In this document: positions 1 through 8,700 of the stretch, one piece after another
Layout: each line of letters begins with the position of its first letter
How positions within the stretch are numbered: position 1 is the stretch's first letter
Translations under genes and position numbers: made by a program
Notes under the pieces: generated by a model
The model's input: the letters and a program-made list of their open reading frames with translations, nothing else
Database searches by the model: none
Told to the model about the DNA's origin: nothing
From: an uncultured bacterium
GTDB taxonomy: Bacteria > Bacillota > Clostridia > Lachnospirales > Anaerotignaceae
Direction of reading: 5' to 3'
Length of the DNA stretch: 19,519 nt
Assembly (NCBI GenBank): GCA_905214825.1
Contig: CAJMNV010000018.1
Location: forward strand, 1 to 19,519

Positions 1-2
1 TT

Positions 3-1514
3 ATTGATGCATCTGATTATTTGACAAATGAGGCAAGGGCATATGCAGCAACAGGGGACAAAATATATTATAATAATTATTGGAGAGAGGTTAACGAAAC
101 AAAAAGAAGAGAAAATATTGTAGAACAAATGAAACAAATTGGAATTTCCACTGTTGAACAACAAAGCATTGAGGAAATGGCACGTATTTCCAACAAATTG
201 GTGCCTTTGGAAGAAAATGCAATGCAAAATGCATCAAAAGGGGATATGAAATCTGCGATTGGATATGTATTTGGGAAAGAATATAAAGAGAGTTTGGCAC
301 AAATTCGAGAATTACAATCAAAATTGTTGAACGATATAAAGACACGCCTAGAAACCAATATTGCACAACAAGAACACACAATACAAATTATCGAAGGTAT
401 TTCTTTGCTATTTATTGTATTGGTACTTACATTTCAAGTTATTAGTGTGCGATTTACCAGAAAGCGAATTATTGTACCAATGAAAAAAATTCAACAAGAA
501 ATGCAAAAACTTTCTGATGGTAATTTGTCATCTGATGTGGAATTGGAAGTAGATACTTCCGAATTGGGTATGTTGTCACATACATTGCTGCTTACAAGAG
601 ATGAATTGAAAAAATATATTTTTGATATTCGACAAAAAATGACACAAATGGCAAAAGGCAATGTGAATATTACCATGGACATGGAATATATTGGTGAATT
701 TGCAGAAATACAATATGCCATAAACGAAATTATACAATCATTCAATAAAATATTGGCACAAATCAACCAAACGGCCGATGAAGTTTCCGAAGGTGCAAGT
801 CAGATTGCGGGTGGAGCACAAGCGGTTGCAAGTGGTGCAACAGAACAAGCGGCTAGTGTACAGGAACTTTCCGAAAAATTGAACCAGATTGCAGAACATA
901 TTGATGAAAATACAACAAATATCAACCAAACATATGAAGATGTCAAAGGTATGGTGCAAGAAATTGATGCGGGTAGTAAAAAAATGGAAAATATGTTGAA
1001 AGCGATGAATGATATTGAAGTCAATTCGGCAGAAATTGAAAAAATTATCAAAAACATCGAAGATATTGCATTCCAGACCAATATCCTTGCTTTGAATGCG
1101 GCAGTAGAGGCGGCAAGGGCTGGTACAGCTGGCAAAGGCTTTGCTGTGGTGGCTGATGAAGTACGAAATTTGGCAAGTAAAACAGCAGAAGCATCAAGAC
1201 ATACGGCTGGTCGTATTGAGCAGGCATTGCAAGCGGTACAAAATGGCAGAACCATTGCAGATGAAACCGCAGAAGCTTTCCAGATTGTACATAATGGGGT
1301 TTTGCGTATTGCAGAAAGAACAGAAGAAATTGCAAGCAATTCCAAACAACAAAATGAGGCAATACAACAAACAACAAATGGCGTAGAACAAATTTCTGCG
1401 GCAATACATATCAATTCTTCTACATCAGAAGAAAGTGCGGCAGCAAGTGAAGAACTTTCCAGTCAGGCACAGATACTCAAACAGTTGGTTAAACAATTTC
1501 AACTAAAAAAATAA
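3..1514 (+). CDS. methyl-accepting chemotaxis protein, 5'-truncated by window edge
   Basis: Transmembrane chemoreceptor that signals to CheA/CheW. The frame is open to the window edge, so the true start, the first membrane segment and part of the sensor lie upstream; 503 residues are visible. In order (numbered from position 3): about 120 residues of helical periplasmic-type sensor, probably a four-helix-bundle domain; a membrane segment near 130-150 rich in L/I/V/F; a HAMP domain starting at the Val-Pro-Met-Lys segment; a second HAMP-like unit with the pattern K-G-N-V-N then Y-I-G-E-F; and a long coiled-coil signalling domain. The highly conserved hairpin tip is clear (I-A-F-Q-T-N-I-L-A-L-N-A-A-V-E-A-A-R-A-G, then G-K-G-F-A-V-V-A-D-E-V-R). 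Glu/Gln-rich flanking helices could carry methylation sites. The ligand is unknown. No terminator follows directly; a motility-type gene lies 107 nt downstream. Confidence 0.95.
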   Translation: MDASDYLTNEARAYAATGDKIYYNNYWREVNETKRRENIVEQMKQIGISTVEQQSIEEMARISNKLVPLEENAMQNASKGDMKSAIGYVFGKEYKESLAQIRELQSKLLNDIKTRLETNIAQQEHTIQIIEGISLLFIVLVLTFQVISVRFTRKRIIVPMKKIQQEMQKLSDGNLSSDVELEVDTSELGMLSHTLLLTRDELKKYIFDIRQKMTQMAKGNVNITMDMEYIGEFAEIQYAINEIIQSFNKILAQINQTADEVSEGASQIAGGAQAVASGATEQAASVQELSEKLNQIAEHIDENTTNINQTYEDVKGMVQEIDAGSKKMENMLKAMNDIEVNSAEIEKIIKNIEDIAFQTNILALNAAVEAARAGTAGKGFAVVADEVRNLASKTAEASRHTAGRIEQALQAVQNGRTIADETAEAFQIVHNGVLRIAERTEEIASNSKQQNEAIQQTTNGVEQISAAIHINSSTSEESAAASEELSSQAQILKQLVKQFQLKK

Positions 1515-1522
1515 AAAATATT

Positions 1523-1566
1523 TATGTTTTTATGGATTTGGGTCGATAATAAAATATATCTATAAA
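1523..1566 (+). promoter_or_regulatory. candidate promoter of the yjfB-like gene (SigD-type and/or SigA-type)
   Basis: GTCGATAA at 1542-1549 matches 7 of 8 bases of the flagellar sigma factor -10 consensus GCCGATAA. The -35 at the correct distance (TATGTTTT, 1523-1530) matches TAAAGTTT at only 5 of 8 positions. A SigA reading overlaps it: TTGGGT (1538-1543), 17 nt, then TATAAA (1561-1566). Which one is used cannot be decided from sequence. The motility-type gene downstream favours SigD. Confidence 0.45.
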
Positions 1567-1621
1567 ATCAAATAGATATTGAAAACCAGAGGCAAAAGAC
1601 ATCAATAAAGGAGGAATTGCC

Positions 1622-1795
1622 ATGATAGAAGGAATTGCAGCAGCAAGCATGTGTATGAGTGCGGCAAAAGTACAACAGGCAGTGAGTGTATCTTTGTTGA
1701 AAGATGTGATGCAACAACAAGAAGCAAGTGCACAAAACTTAATCCAAACTTTGTCAAATGCATCAACGGGTCGTATTATTGATACTTATGCATAA
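1622..1795 (+). CDS. YjfB-like putative motility protein (57 aa)
   Basis: Short 57-residue protein starting at ATG 1622 behind a strong ribosome-binding site AAAGGAGG (1607-1614). It has an N-terminal hydrophobic/Ala-rich segment (M-I-E-G-I-A-A-A-S), a Gln/Ala-rich amphipathic helix (V-Q-Q-A-V-S-V-S-L-L-K-D-V-M) and a C-terminus ending I-D-T-Y-A. This organisation and size match the YjfB_motility family, small proteins found in flagellated Firmicutes whose molecular role is not known. It sits between a chemoreceptor gene and a bidirectional terminator and has its own candidate promoter, so it probably forms a one-gene transcript or a read-through unit with the receptor gene. The family assignment is from memory of the family pattern; the reading frame itself is well supported by start, ribosome-binding site and terminator. 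Confidence 0.8.
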   Translation: MIEGIAAASMCMSAAKVQQAVSVSLLKDVMQQQEASAQNLIQTLSNASTGRIIDTYA

Positions 1796-1838
1796 CAAAA
1801 AAACAGGACACTTCATATTTGGGGTATCCTGTTTTTTA
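1795..1838. terminator. bidirectional rho-independent terminator
   Basis: AAACAGGA (1801-1808) pairs with TCCTGTTT (1827-1834), extended by A/T pairs. On the plus strand the stem is followed by T's. On the minus strand the A-run before 1801 gives the T-tract. It ends the yjfB-like gene (plus) and mazF (minus, stop at 1839) between convergent genes. Confidence 0.85.
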
Positions 1839-2207
1839 TTATGCTTGTATGATATTTTTGCACTCTGCCAATCCAAGACTGACAAGCAGGCTGTGATTGA
1901 CTTCTTGCATAATGCCATCATCTAAACGACAAAGTTTTTCTTTGAGCCGTCTTTTGTCTATGGTGCGGATTTGTTCCAAAAGTACAACGGAGTCTTTTGG
2001 CAATGCATAGACATTTGCAGAAAGTGCAATATGTGTTGGCAGTTTTGCTTTGTTCATGCGTGATGTGATGGCGGCACAAATCACAGTCGGACTGTATTTA
2101 TTGCCCATATCGTTTTGTATGATTAACACAGGGCGTATGCCGCCTTGTTCACTGCCCACAACAGGACTTAAATCTGCATAAAATATATCTCCTCGTCTGA
2201 TGATCAT
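1839..2207 (-). CDS. mazF: EndoA/MazF-family mRNA endoribonuclease (toxin), no adjacent antitoxin
   Basis: Sequence-specific single-strand RNA endonuclease of the MazF/PemK family, very close to Bacillus EndoA (NdoA). From ATG 2207 it is 122 residues. It opens with M-I-I-R-R-G-D-I-F-Y-A-D-L, carries the diagnostic S-E-Q-G-G-I-R-P-V-L-I-I-Q-N-D and ends with an E-Q-I-R-T-I-D-K-R-R-L segment. With this start the family catalytic residues fall at Arg25 and Thr48, the same numbers as in EndoA, which supports ATG 2207 over the in-frame GTG at 2216. The sequence AAAGGG lies 8 nt before ATG 2207. The protein looks intact and catalytically competent. Normally an EndoAI/MazE-type antitoxin gene lies directly upstream. 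Here the upstream gene is a lipoprotein and the 79-nt gap before GTG 2216 (88 nt before ATG 2207) cannot encode an antitoxin. It is probably cotranscribed with the lipoprotein, as no terminator separates them. Confidence 0.93.
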   Translation of the reverse strand: MIIRRGDIFYADLSPVVGSEQGGIRPVLIIQNDMGNKYSPTVICAAITSRMNKAKLPTHIALSANVYALPKDSVVLLEQIRTIDKRRLKEKLCRLDDGIMQEVNHSLLVSLGLAECKNIIQA

Positions 2208-2295
2208 GGTATTCACCCTTTGCCTTTGAAGTCTGTCAGGAACCCATGGCTATGTATGCACTGACTGTTAGGAGTATGTACGGTTTTTGATGATA

Positions 2296-2916
2296 TTATT
2301 CAGGTATGGAAAATAAATGTTCATCAAAATGTGGATTGAACGAAAAAGCAGTATAATCTAACTGCCAAGTAGGTTTGTTTTCTGTGTTGTATATGACAAA
2401 GCGAACGGGTGTCAATGTTTCATTGTCTATCCAAAGTTTTTCAGTTGCCATTGTGGGGTCATTGCCTGCAATGACAGCTTCCAATACCGTGCAGCGGCTT
2501 TCGTCCAATGCAGCAGTTTCCACAGATACGCCTTCTGACTGCATATAATTTTTCAAAAATTGCCCCAGAAACAATTCATTTCTTTGTTGGGAAAGTGGAA
2601 CATCTTTCACGATTTTGTCTTGTAAACGAGGATTATATTGGCAAATGGTTTTTCCGTCATATACCGTATAATTGCCTTTGACATTTTCAGGGGCAAGAAA
2701 TTCCAAACGATATTCTCCTGTGGATTTGAAATCTTGTTTGGTTTCGTATACGGTTTCGCCTTTGTTTGATGTACGAGTGAGTGTGGCAATACAAGTATAG
2801 CCTGTCATTTCTGTCAGTGTTTGTTGTATTTGTGCCATAGGGGTTTGTGGTTCTTGCTTTTGGCAACTGCAAAATAAAAGTGGAATGGTGCAAAAGAATA
2901 AAAACATTTTTTTCAT
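2296..2916 (-). CDS. LolA/YdcC-like lipoprotein
   Basis: Secreted lipoprotein of 206 residues from ATG 2916. This start has GGAGGG 5 nt upstream and directly precedes the signal peptide; an in-frame ATG at 2955 would add 13 residues ahead of M-K-K and has no such support. The signal peptide (M-K-K-M-F-L-F-F-C-T-I-P-L-L) ends in a lipobox F-C-S-C with Cys18 as the likely lipidated residue. The mature part has the look of an outer-membrane-lipoprotein-carrier/LolA-like fold: repeated beta strands, Y-D-G-K-T-I-C-Q-Y-N-P, then L-W-I-D-N-E-T-L-T-P-V-R and a final F-S-F-N-P-H-F-D. The Bacillus relative YdcC sits just ahead of alr-ndoAI-ndoA. Here the same lipoprotein-toxin order is kept with the middle genes gone. 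Its function is not established. It is transcribed divergently from the glycosidase gene. Confidence 0.8.
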   Translation of the reverse strand: MKKMFLFFCTIPLLFCSCQKQEPQTPMAQIQQTLTEMTGYTCIATLTRTSNKGETVYETKQDFKSTGEYRLEFLAPENVKGNYTVYDGKTICQYNPRLQDKIVKDVPLSQQRNELFLGQFLKNYMQSEGVSVETAALDESRCTVLEAVIAGNDPTMATEKLWIDNETLTPVRFVIYNTENKPTWQLDYTAFSFNPHFDEHLFSIPE

Positions 2917-3018
2917 AATATCCCTCCGAAAAAATATAAGTTTGGTTATCATCAATGTATGAAAGGGACAAAAAGAGTATGAAACAATCTCGTATTGGTA
3001 AAATACGGTTAGGTTACA

Positions 3019-3024
3019 ATTATA
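3019..3024 (-). promoter_or_regulatory. candidate -10 element for the lipoprotein-mazF unit
   Basis: On the minus strand positions 3024-3019 read TATAAT, a perfect SigA -10, about 100 nt ahead of the lipoprotein start. No good -35 lies 16-18 nt upstream (T-rich, CCTTTT-like), so this is only a candidate in an AT-rich divergent intergenic region. Confidence 0.3.
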
Positions 3025-3080
3025 TTAAGTTTTGGAAACAAAAAGGAAAAAAAGTGTATTTTGTGGTAAAATCACAATGA

Positions 3081-3099
3081 TGTCACAAAGGTTGTGACA
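3081..3099. promoter_or_regulatory. perfect inverted repeat, candidate operator
   Basis: TGTCACAA-AGG-TTGTGACA: 8-bp perfect arms around a 3-nt spacer, 26 nt before the ATG of the glycosidase gene and 9 nt before its ribosome-binding site. No T-tract follows, so it is not a terminator. The 19-bp symmetry suits a dimeric repressor or activator. It also lies within the divergent promoter region of the lipoprotein-mazF unit. The cognate regulator is not recognised. Confidence 0.55.
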
Positions 3100-3124
3100 A
3101 AGTCAATAAGGAGTGAATGGAAGT

Positions 3125-5635
3125 ATGAAAAAGAATTTTTATGTGATAAAGCGAATTTTGGCAGCGGTGGTGACAGCAACCATCGTATTTTCTGTTGTGG
3201 GGGGAACTGCAGCAACAGTGTTTGCGGCACAAACCGTATACGAGCAGAAAACAACAGAAACACTGACCCGTGGTGTTACATATGAAGAAAACAGTCGTAT
3301 GACAACAGATGGTATACAAAATATTTATGTGTTGACAGTGGATTTGACAGAAAGCACATTGGAATTGAAAGAAGTGGAAAGCAAAACAGAATATGGGCTG
3401 AAAGAAACCACACAAAAAATACTGACAGATAATGGGGCGATTGCAGGTGTAAACAGTGACTTTTTTGGTATGTCTGGAAATTATTCTGCGGGGTTTGGCC
3501 CTGTGGTGCGTGATGGAGAAGTCATTTCCGTAGGAACATCTGTCAATCATGACAAAAACCAATATGGTAGTTATGTGTTAGACAAAAACGGAAATTCTGT
3601 ATTTACATATTTTAAAACAACTGCAAAATTTACAAATGGTGCTAGAACAATCAATTTGGCATCTATCAATAAAGTAACCAGTATGACATTCCCGATTTAT
3701 TTTGATAAACAGGCGGCAAGTACGACCGCAGATTTGGATAAACGGTTTGGTGATTTGGTAAAATTTGTTGTGCAAAATGATACCATTACTTATATTGCAA
3801 AAAGTGGGGAAACTGTGAATGTGCCAGATGATGGGTATTTGATTGTGATGAACAACAATTATTATACGAAAGATGGTTGGGGATACCAAGTGGGAGACCA
3901 TGTTTCTATGCAGGTAACATCTACGATTGATTTTGACAAAATTGATACAGCGTTTGGTGGTGGTGGATTGCTTTTGTTAGAGGGACAAGAAGCACCTGCA
4001 ACCAATATTGTGGCAGCAGGTAGACAGCCAAGAACAGCATTCGGCGTTTCACAAGATGGCAAAAAAGCAATCTTGATGGTGGTAGATGGCAGAGGGGAAA
4101 GCATTGGGGCAACGCATGCGGAAATGGCAGCATTGATGCGTAGTTATGGGGCATATGAAGCGTTGCATTTGGACGGTGGTGGTTCTTCCACAATGGTGGC
4201 AAAAACAAAAGGTGATACCATGCCACAATTAAAAAATGTACCTTCTGATAAAGCACAAAGAAAAGTCATTGCCTCTGTAGGTGTGTTCCAAAATGCACCT
4301 TTGGGCGAAATTGAAGAAATTGGTATTGCTGTTGTGGATGAACATACACAACCGGGAAAAACAGCAGAATTCAATGTGTATGGTATAGATACCTACCAAA
4401 ATAAAATTGCATTAAATCCAGCAGATGTGACATTAGAAGTTTCGGGTGTGGAAGGAAGTTGGAATGGATTTGTGTTTTCACCTACTACCACAGGGGCTTA
4501 TACGGTGACTGCAACGTATACAAAAAATGTTGCACAACAACAAACAACACCACAAACATCAGAACAATCTATGGAAAATGAAGAAATTACACAAGAAACA
4601 GTAGATAACGAAACAGAAGAAAATACCGAAAATCAAGAACTCACAGAAAACAGTCCAACATTGCCAATGGAAACAAACACATTGACTGCAACGGCAAATG
4701 CAACTTGTTATCCAACTGCAAGATTGGGTGTGTCAAACAACGATATCAAAATCAAAGCTGTGGGACAATCTGCAAAAATTTATGTGACAGCATATGATGC
4801 ATATGGGTTTGGTAGAGCGGTGACAAATGATGCGATATACACAGTTGCAAATCCCGCCATTGGTACAATGGACGGCAATACATTTACAGCAAAAGCAAAA
4901 GGTTCTACATATATCAAATGCAGTTGGGCAGGACAAGATGCTTATGTGGTGGTAACTGTGAGTGATGCACCAAAAGTTTCTGCACCCAGCAATACGGCTA
5001 TGCCTGACATAATGTTAGCAAGTGTTACAAAACAAAATGATGGTGCATTTTATTTGAATATCACAGGGCAATTTTCTTATGCAGACCCATCGAAAATAGA
5101 CCCTGCAATATATCAGGCAGAAAGAAACCGTGTACGTGCAGCAGCCGATATTGGGGCTGATGCGACAATATATGGCGGCCCTTGTGATGTGACAACGCCA
5201 ACGGTGCAAGACAGTTTGACATGGAACGGCAGTTATCGTTTTATGACAAGACAAGGTGCATCTGTGGTGATGTTGGCAGCAAGCAAAGGTATCCGTGCCA
5301 CAGATCCATCACAATATGGTAGAATGATTATGGATTTGGACGCAGCCAATGACAACAATATTATCATTGTGACAGACTTAACACCTTCGGATTATCCTTC
5401 ACAGGCAGAAGCAAGCTATTTCAGAGCGATATTAAGCAAATATGTTGCAAAAGGCAAAAATGTGTTTGTGGTTTCTGGCACAGGTACTGCATATTGGGCA
5501 TCTATCAAAGATGGTATTCGATATATCAATTTGCCAGATTTGTGGCGTCCAGATGGTACACCAAACAGCAATGTGTATATGCTCAAAATCCGTATTGATG
5601 GTAGTGAAACAACTTACCAACGTGTCAAAATATAA
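3125..5635 (+). CDS. secreted phosphodiester glycosidase (NAGPA family) with Ig-like modules and phosphoesterase-like tail
   Basis: Exported 836-residue protein. ATG 3125 is chosen because it begins the signal peptide (M-K-K-N-F-Y-V-I-K-R, then an Ala/Val-rich core, cleavage near V-F-A-A); AAGGAG lies at 3108-3113. The GTG at 3113 overlaps that site and is unlikely. Residues about 40-390 form the phosphodiester glycosidase domain, related to the human uncovering enzyme that removes GlcNAc from a phosphodiester. Visible marks are G-V-N-S-D-F-F, R-T-A-F-G-V near 302 and H-L-D-G-G-G-S-S-T near 348-356. Next come an Ig-like unit (about 395-465), a Thr/Glu/Asn-rich linker (about 465-520) and a bacterial Ig-like unit with the P-A-I-G-T-M-D-G-N-T-F-T-A-K pattern. 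Residues about 625-836 resemble the calcineurin-like domain often fused to this family, but the usual metal-binding His/Asp motifs are not apparent. The substrate is unknown; wall glycan or teichoic-type polymers are plausible. A terminator separates it from murJ. Confidence 0.85.
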   Translation: MKKNFYVIKRILAAVVTATIVFSVVGGTAATVFAAQTVYEQKTTETLTRGVTYEENSRMTTDGIQNIYVLTVDLTESTLELKEVESKTEYGLKETTQKILTDNGAIAGVNSDFFGMSGNYSAGFGPVVRDGEVISVGTSVNHDKNQYGSYVLDKNGNSVFTYFKTTAKFTNGARTINLASINKVTSMTFPIYFDKQAASTTADLDKRFGDLVKFVVQNDTITYIAKSGETVNVPDDGYLIVMNNNYYTKDGWGYQVGDHVSMQVTSTIDFDKIDTAFGGGGLLLLEGQEAPATNIVAAGRQPRTAFGVSQDGKKAILMVVDGRGESIGATHAEMAALMRSYGAYEALHLDGGGSSTMVAKTKGDTMPQLKNVPSDKAQRKVIASVGVFQNAPLGEIEEIGIAVVDEHTQPGKTAEFNVYGIDTYQNKIALNPADVTLEVSGVEGSWNGFVFSPTTTGAYTVTATYTKNVAQQQTTPQTSEQSMENEEITQETVDNETEENTENQELTENSPTLPMETNTLTATANATCYPTARLGVSNNDIKIKAVGQSAKIYVTAYDAYGFGRAVTNDAIYTVANPAIGTMDGNTFTAKAKGSTYIKCSWAGQDAYVVVTVSDAPKVSAPSNTAMPDIMLASVTKQNDGAFYLNITGQFSYADPSKIDPAIYQAERNRVRAAADIGADATIYGGPCDVTTPTVQDSLTWNGSYRFMTRQGASVVMLAASKGIRATDPSQYGRMIMDLDAANDNNIIIVTDLTPSDYPSQAEASYFRAILSKYVAKGKNVFVVSGTGTAYWASIKDGIRYINLPDLWRPDGTPNSNVYMLKIRIDGSETTYQRVKI

Positions 5636-5684
5636 AAACAATACACAAAAAAACAATAACTTTCTTAAATTTCTGTTGGATTTC

Positions 5685-5713
5685 TTGTAAAATGGGCAAG
5701 AATACGATAGTAT
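5685..5713 (+). promoter_or_regulatory. weak candidate promoter upstream of the murJ leader
   Basis: TTGTAA (5685-5690), 17 nt, TAGTAT (5708-5713); each hexamer matches the SigA consensus at 4 of 6 positions. It lies just before the terminator hairpin at 5716, so a transcript starting here would begin within or at the hairpin. Low certainty; no better promoter is evident between the hairpin and murJ. Confidence 0.25.
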
Positions 5714-5715
5714 AG

Positions 5716-5747
5716 GGTGGATAGATATTTCTCTATCCGCCTTTTCT
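5716..5747 (+). terminator. rho-independent terminator after the glycosidase gene
   Basis: GGTGGATAGA (5716-5725) pairs with TCTATCCGCC (5732-5741) over 10 bp with one G-T pair and a 6-nt loop, followed by TTTTCTT. The opposite strand lacks a T-tract, so it acts only on the plus strand. Confidence 0.8.
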
Positions 5748-5795
5748 TGTCAAAAAGGCAGAAAATAACAGAAAGTATATGCAAAGGTGAATGAT

Positions 5796-8700
5796 ATGAC
5801 AACACAATCAAAAAATACAACCGTCAAGGCAGTCAGCTTTATGATGCTGATTACATTATTGGGAAAAGTGCTGGGTTTGGTACGTGACCAAATGTTGGCG
5901 GCGAATTATGGAAATGGTATGGAGGCTTCGGCATTTACGATTGCAAGTTTGATGCCCCGCACATTTTTTGATGCCATATTTGCTTCTGCGATATCGGCAA
6001 GTTTTATTCCAATATTCAATGAATATTTACAGAAAAAAGGGAAAAAAGAAGCATTTGCACTTTCCAACCGATTTATTACATTGATGGGACTTGTGACATT
6101 ATGTATGACATTGGTGGGAGAAGTGTTTGCAAAAGAGTTTGTGTTTTTATTTGCGGGTGGGTATAGTGCAGAAACAGCAAATTTGGCGGCACAACTTTCT
6201 CGCATGGTATTTCCAACGATGTTTTTTACAGGGATTGCATTTTCGTTTGTAGGGATATTGCAGTCGTTAGATGAATTTAATGTGCCGGCAGCGTTGAGTG
6301 TTGCGTCAAATTTGGTGATTGTATTATATTATGTCTTTTTCAATGATAAATTTGGTGTGCAAGGTTTGGCTGTGGCATTTCTCATCGGTTGGGCAATGCA
6401 GGCAGTGATACAGATACCATCTATGCACAAAAAAGGGTATCGGTATCGTTTGGATTTTCATTTTCGTGATGAGGGACTGAAAAAAATTGGTCTGTTGATG
6501 TTGCCTGTTATGGTCAGTACATGGATACAGCCCATCAATTTGGTGATTAACACACAATTTGCTTCTCATTTGGAAAATGGTGATGCACAAGTGCCAGCAT
6601 TACAATATGCCAATACATTGTACACCATTATTGTTGGTGTGTTTGTGTTGGCGATTGCAAATTTGATATTTCCAAAATTGTCCCGTATGACAGAAGACAG
6701 CGATAAAGCATTTGGACAAACAGTGAAAGTGACATTGCGTTCGATGATGTTTTTTCTCATTCCTATGATGGTGGGTTTGATGGCACTCAGCGAACCTTTG
6801 GTACGGTTGATGTATGAAAGAGGAGATTTTGATGCAACAGGTACCATGATGACAGGAACGGCACTTTGCTTTTTTGCAGTGGGTATGATTGGGTATGGTA
6901 TACAAACGATATTAAGTCGTGTGTTTTATGCAAAACAAGATGGTAAAATGCCGTTTTATTCGGGCGTGATTTCCATTGCGGTGAATTTGGTATTGTGTTT
7001 TGCACTGATGAAACCGATGGGATTGGGCGGTCTGGCGTTGGCATCTGCGGTTTCTTCCACAGTGGCAGCGTTGATATTGTTTATCCCAACAGCAAAAAAA
7101 TACCCGAATATATGGGATAGCAATTTGGCAAAAGATTTGGCAAAAATGGCATTTGCGGCAATGATGATGTTGGTTTGTGTGTGGGTATCCTATCGTTTCT
7201 TGCTTGGACATATGGCAGATGGATTGCTGACAAGATTGGTGGTTGTGGCAGTGCCAACTGGGATTGGTATTGTGGTGTATATGGTATTGACATATGGGTT
7301 CCGTATTGAAGAAAGTCGTTTTGCTTTTGATATATTGAAAAATATATTGCAAAAAAGAACAAACAATATACCCAAACAAAATATATTGCAACAGAAAGGA
7401 AAAAAAGGCATGACAGAAAAATTATCAGCAGTGATTGAGGACAGTTTTTGTTTTCAGCTGATACATGGTTTTATTGTATGGTTCTGGGGAATATGGTCAC
7501 AAAGTTTGATATATCAAACGTATCGCCGATTGGGGCAGTGTGTTGGAAGAGCGTTTCAAGAAAGTGGTATTTGTAGCTTTTTTCGCCAAAACTGGGATTT
7601 TGCATTGCGAACTGCACGAGGACGTTTGCCACATATTTTTCAAAAAGCACAAAAAAATACAGCGATTGCTGTGCGGACAAAAAGTAATGTGATTGCACTA
7701 CAATTTGCAGAAAGTGGTATATTGCGATTATGTAGTCCGAATTTTTTGGTGATTTGTGTTTGTGTGATTGCATTTGCAATCCCCATATTGCCAACGATGC
7801 TTTTGGCGATACTTGCTCTGGGAACATTTGGGCTGTATGTCATCAATGTTTGGCTGGGGAGAATTCGCACACAACGGACAGGCTTTGTGAGTGTGTTTGT
7901 GGGATTGTTTGCATTGTGTCTGATGTATGGTGCATTGACGAGCTATCATTTTCCAAAGGCTTTACAAGTGATGGCAATATTTTTGACATTTTTGAGTATA
8001 TTCTTTGTTTGCAAAGATTGTATTGATACAGAACAAAAATTGAATACAGTATTATTTGTATTTGTGGTGACAGGTACAATGATTGCGTTGTATGCCATTT
8101 ATCAATATGTGGTGGGTGTGGAAATGGACGCTGCTTGGGTTGATGCAGAAAGTTTCGATATTACCACAAGGGCATATGCAACATTTAACAACCCAAATGT
8201 TTTGGGAGAATATTTGATTGTCATAGGTGCATTGGCGGCTGGTATGATGTGGAAAGCCAAAAATTGGGCAAGTCGATTGTTTTTTACAGGTTGCTTTGGT
8301 GTGATTTGTTTGGGATTGGTGGCAACAAATTCCAGAGGGGCGATGTTGGGGCTTTTGTTTGCGGCAGGGCTTTTTGTATTGCTGGCAGAGCGTCGTTTGA
8401 TACCTTTGGGGATATTGGGGCTTTTGGCAATGCCATTTATATTGCCGCCTGCTTTGTGGGAGCGTTTGCTCAGTTCCATTACCATGAGCGACTCCTCGTC
8501 ACAATATCGTGTGTCTATTTATCAAGCAGGTTTGGAAATTGTACAGCATTATTGGATGACAGGGATTGGTGTAGATGCCTTTAATGAAATTTACCCAATG
8601 TTTTCTTTGGAAGCAGCAAATGCATATCATGTGCATAATTTGTTTTTACAAGAATTGATTGAATTGGGTATTGTTGGTTTTAGTGTGTTTATGGGTATGT

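Noticed and set aside
800..1414. 204-codon minus-strand ORF across the chemoreceptor signalling domain
   Set aside because: Shadow of the conserved chemoreceptor coding frame; odd Cys/Ile/Ser-rich composition and no start signals.
2217..2295. possible antitoxin gene upstream of mazF
   Set aside because: Only 79 nt before the lipoprotein stop; too short for any known MazE/EndoAI antitoxin and no frame with a start signal seen.
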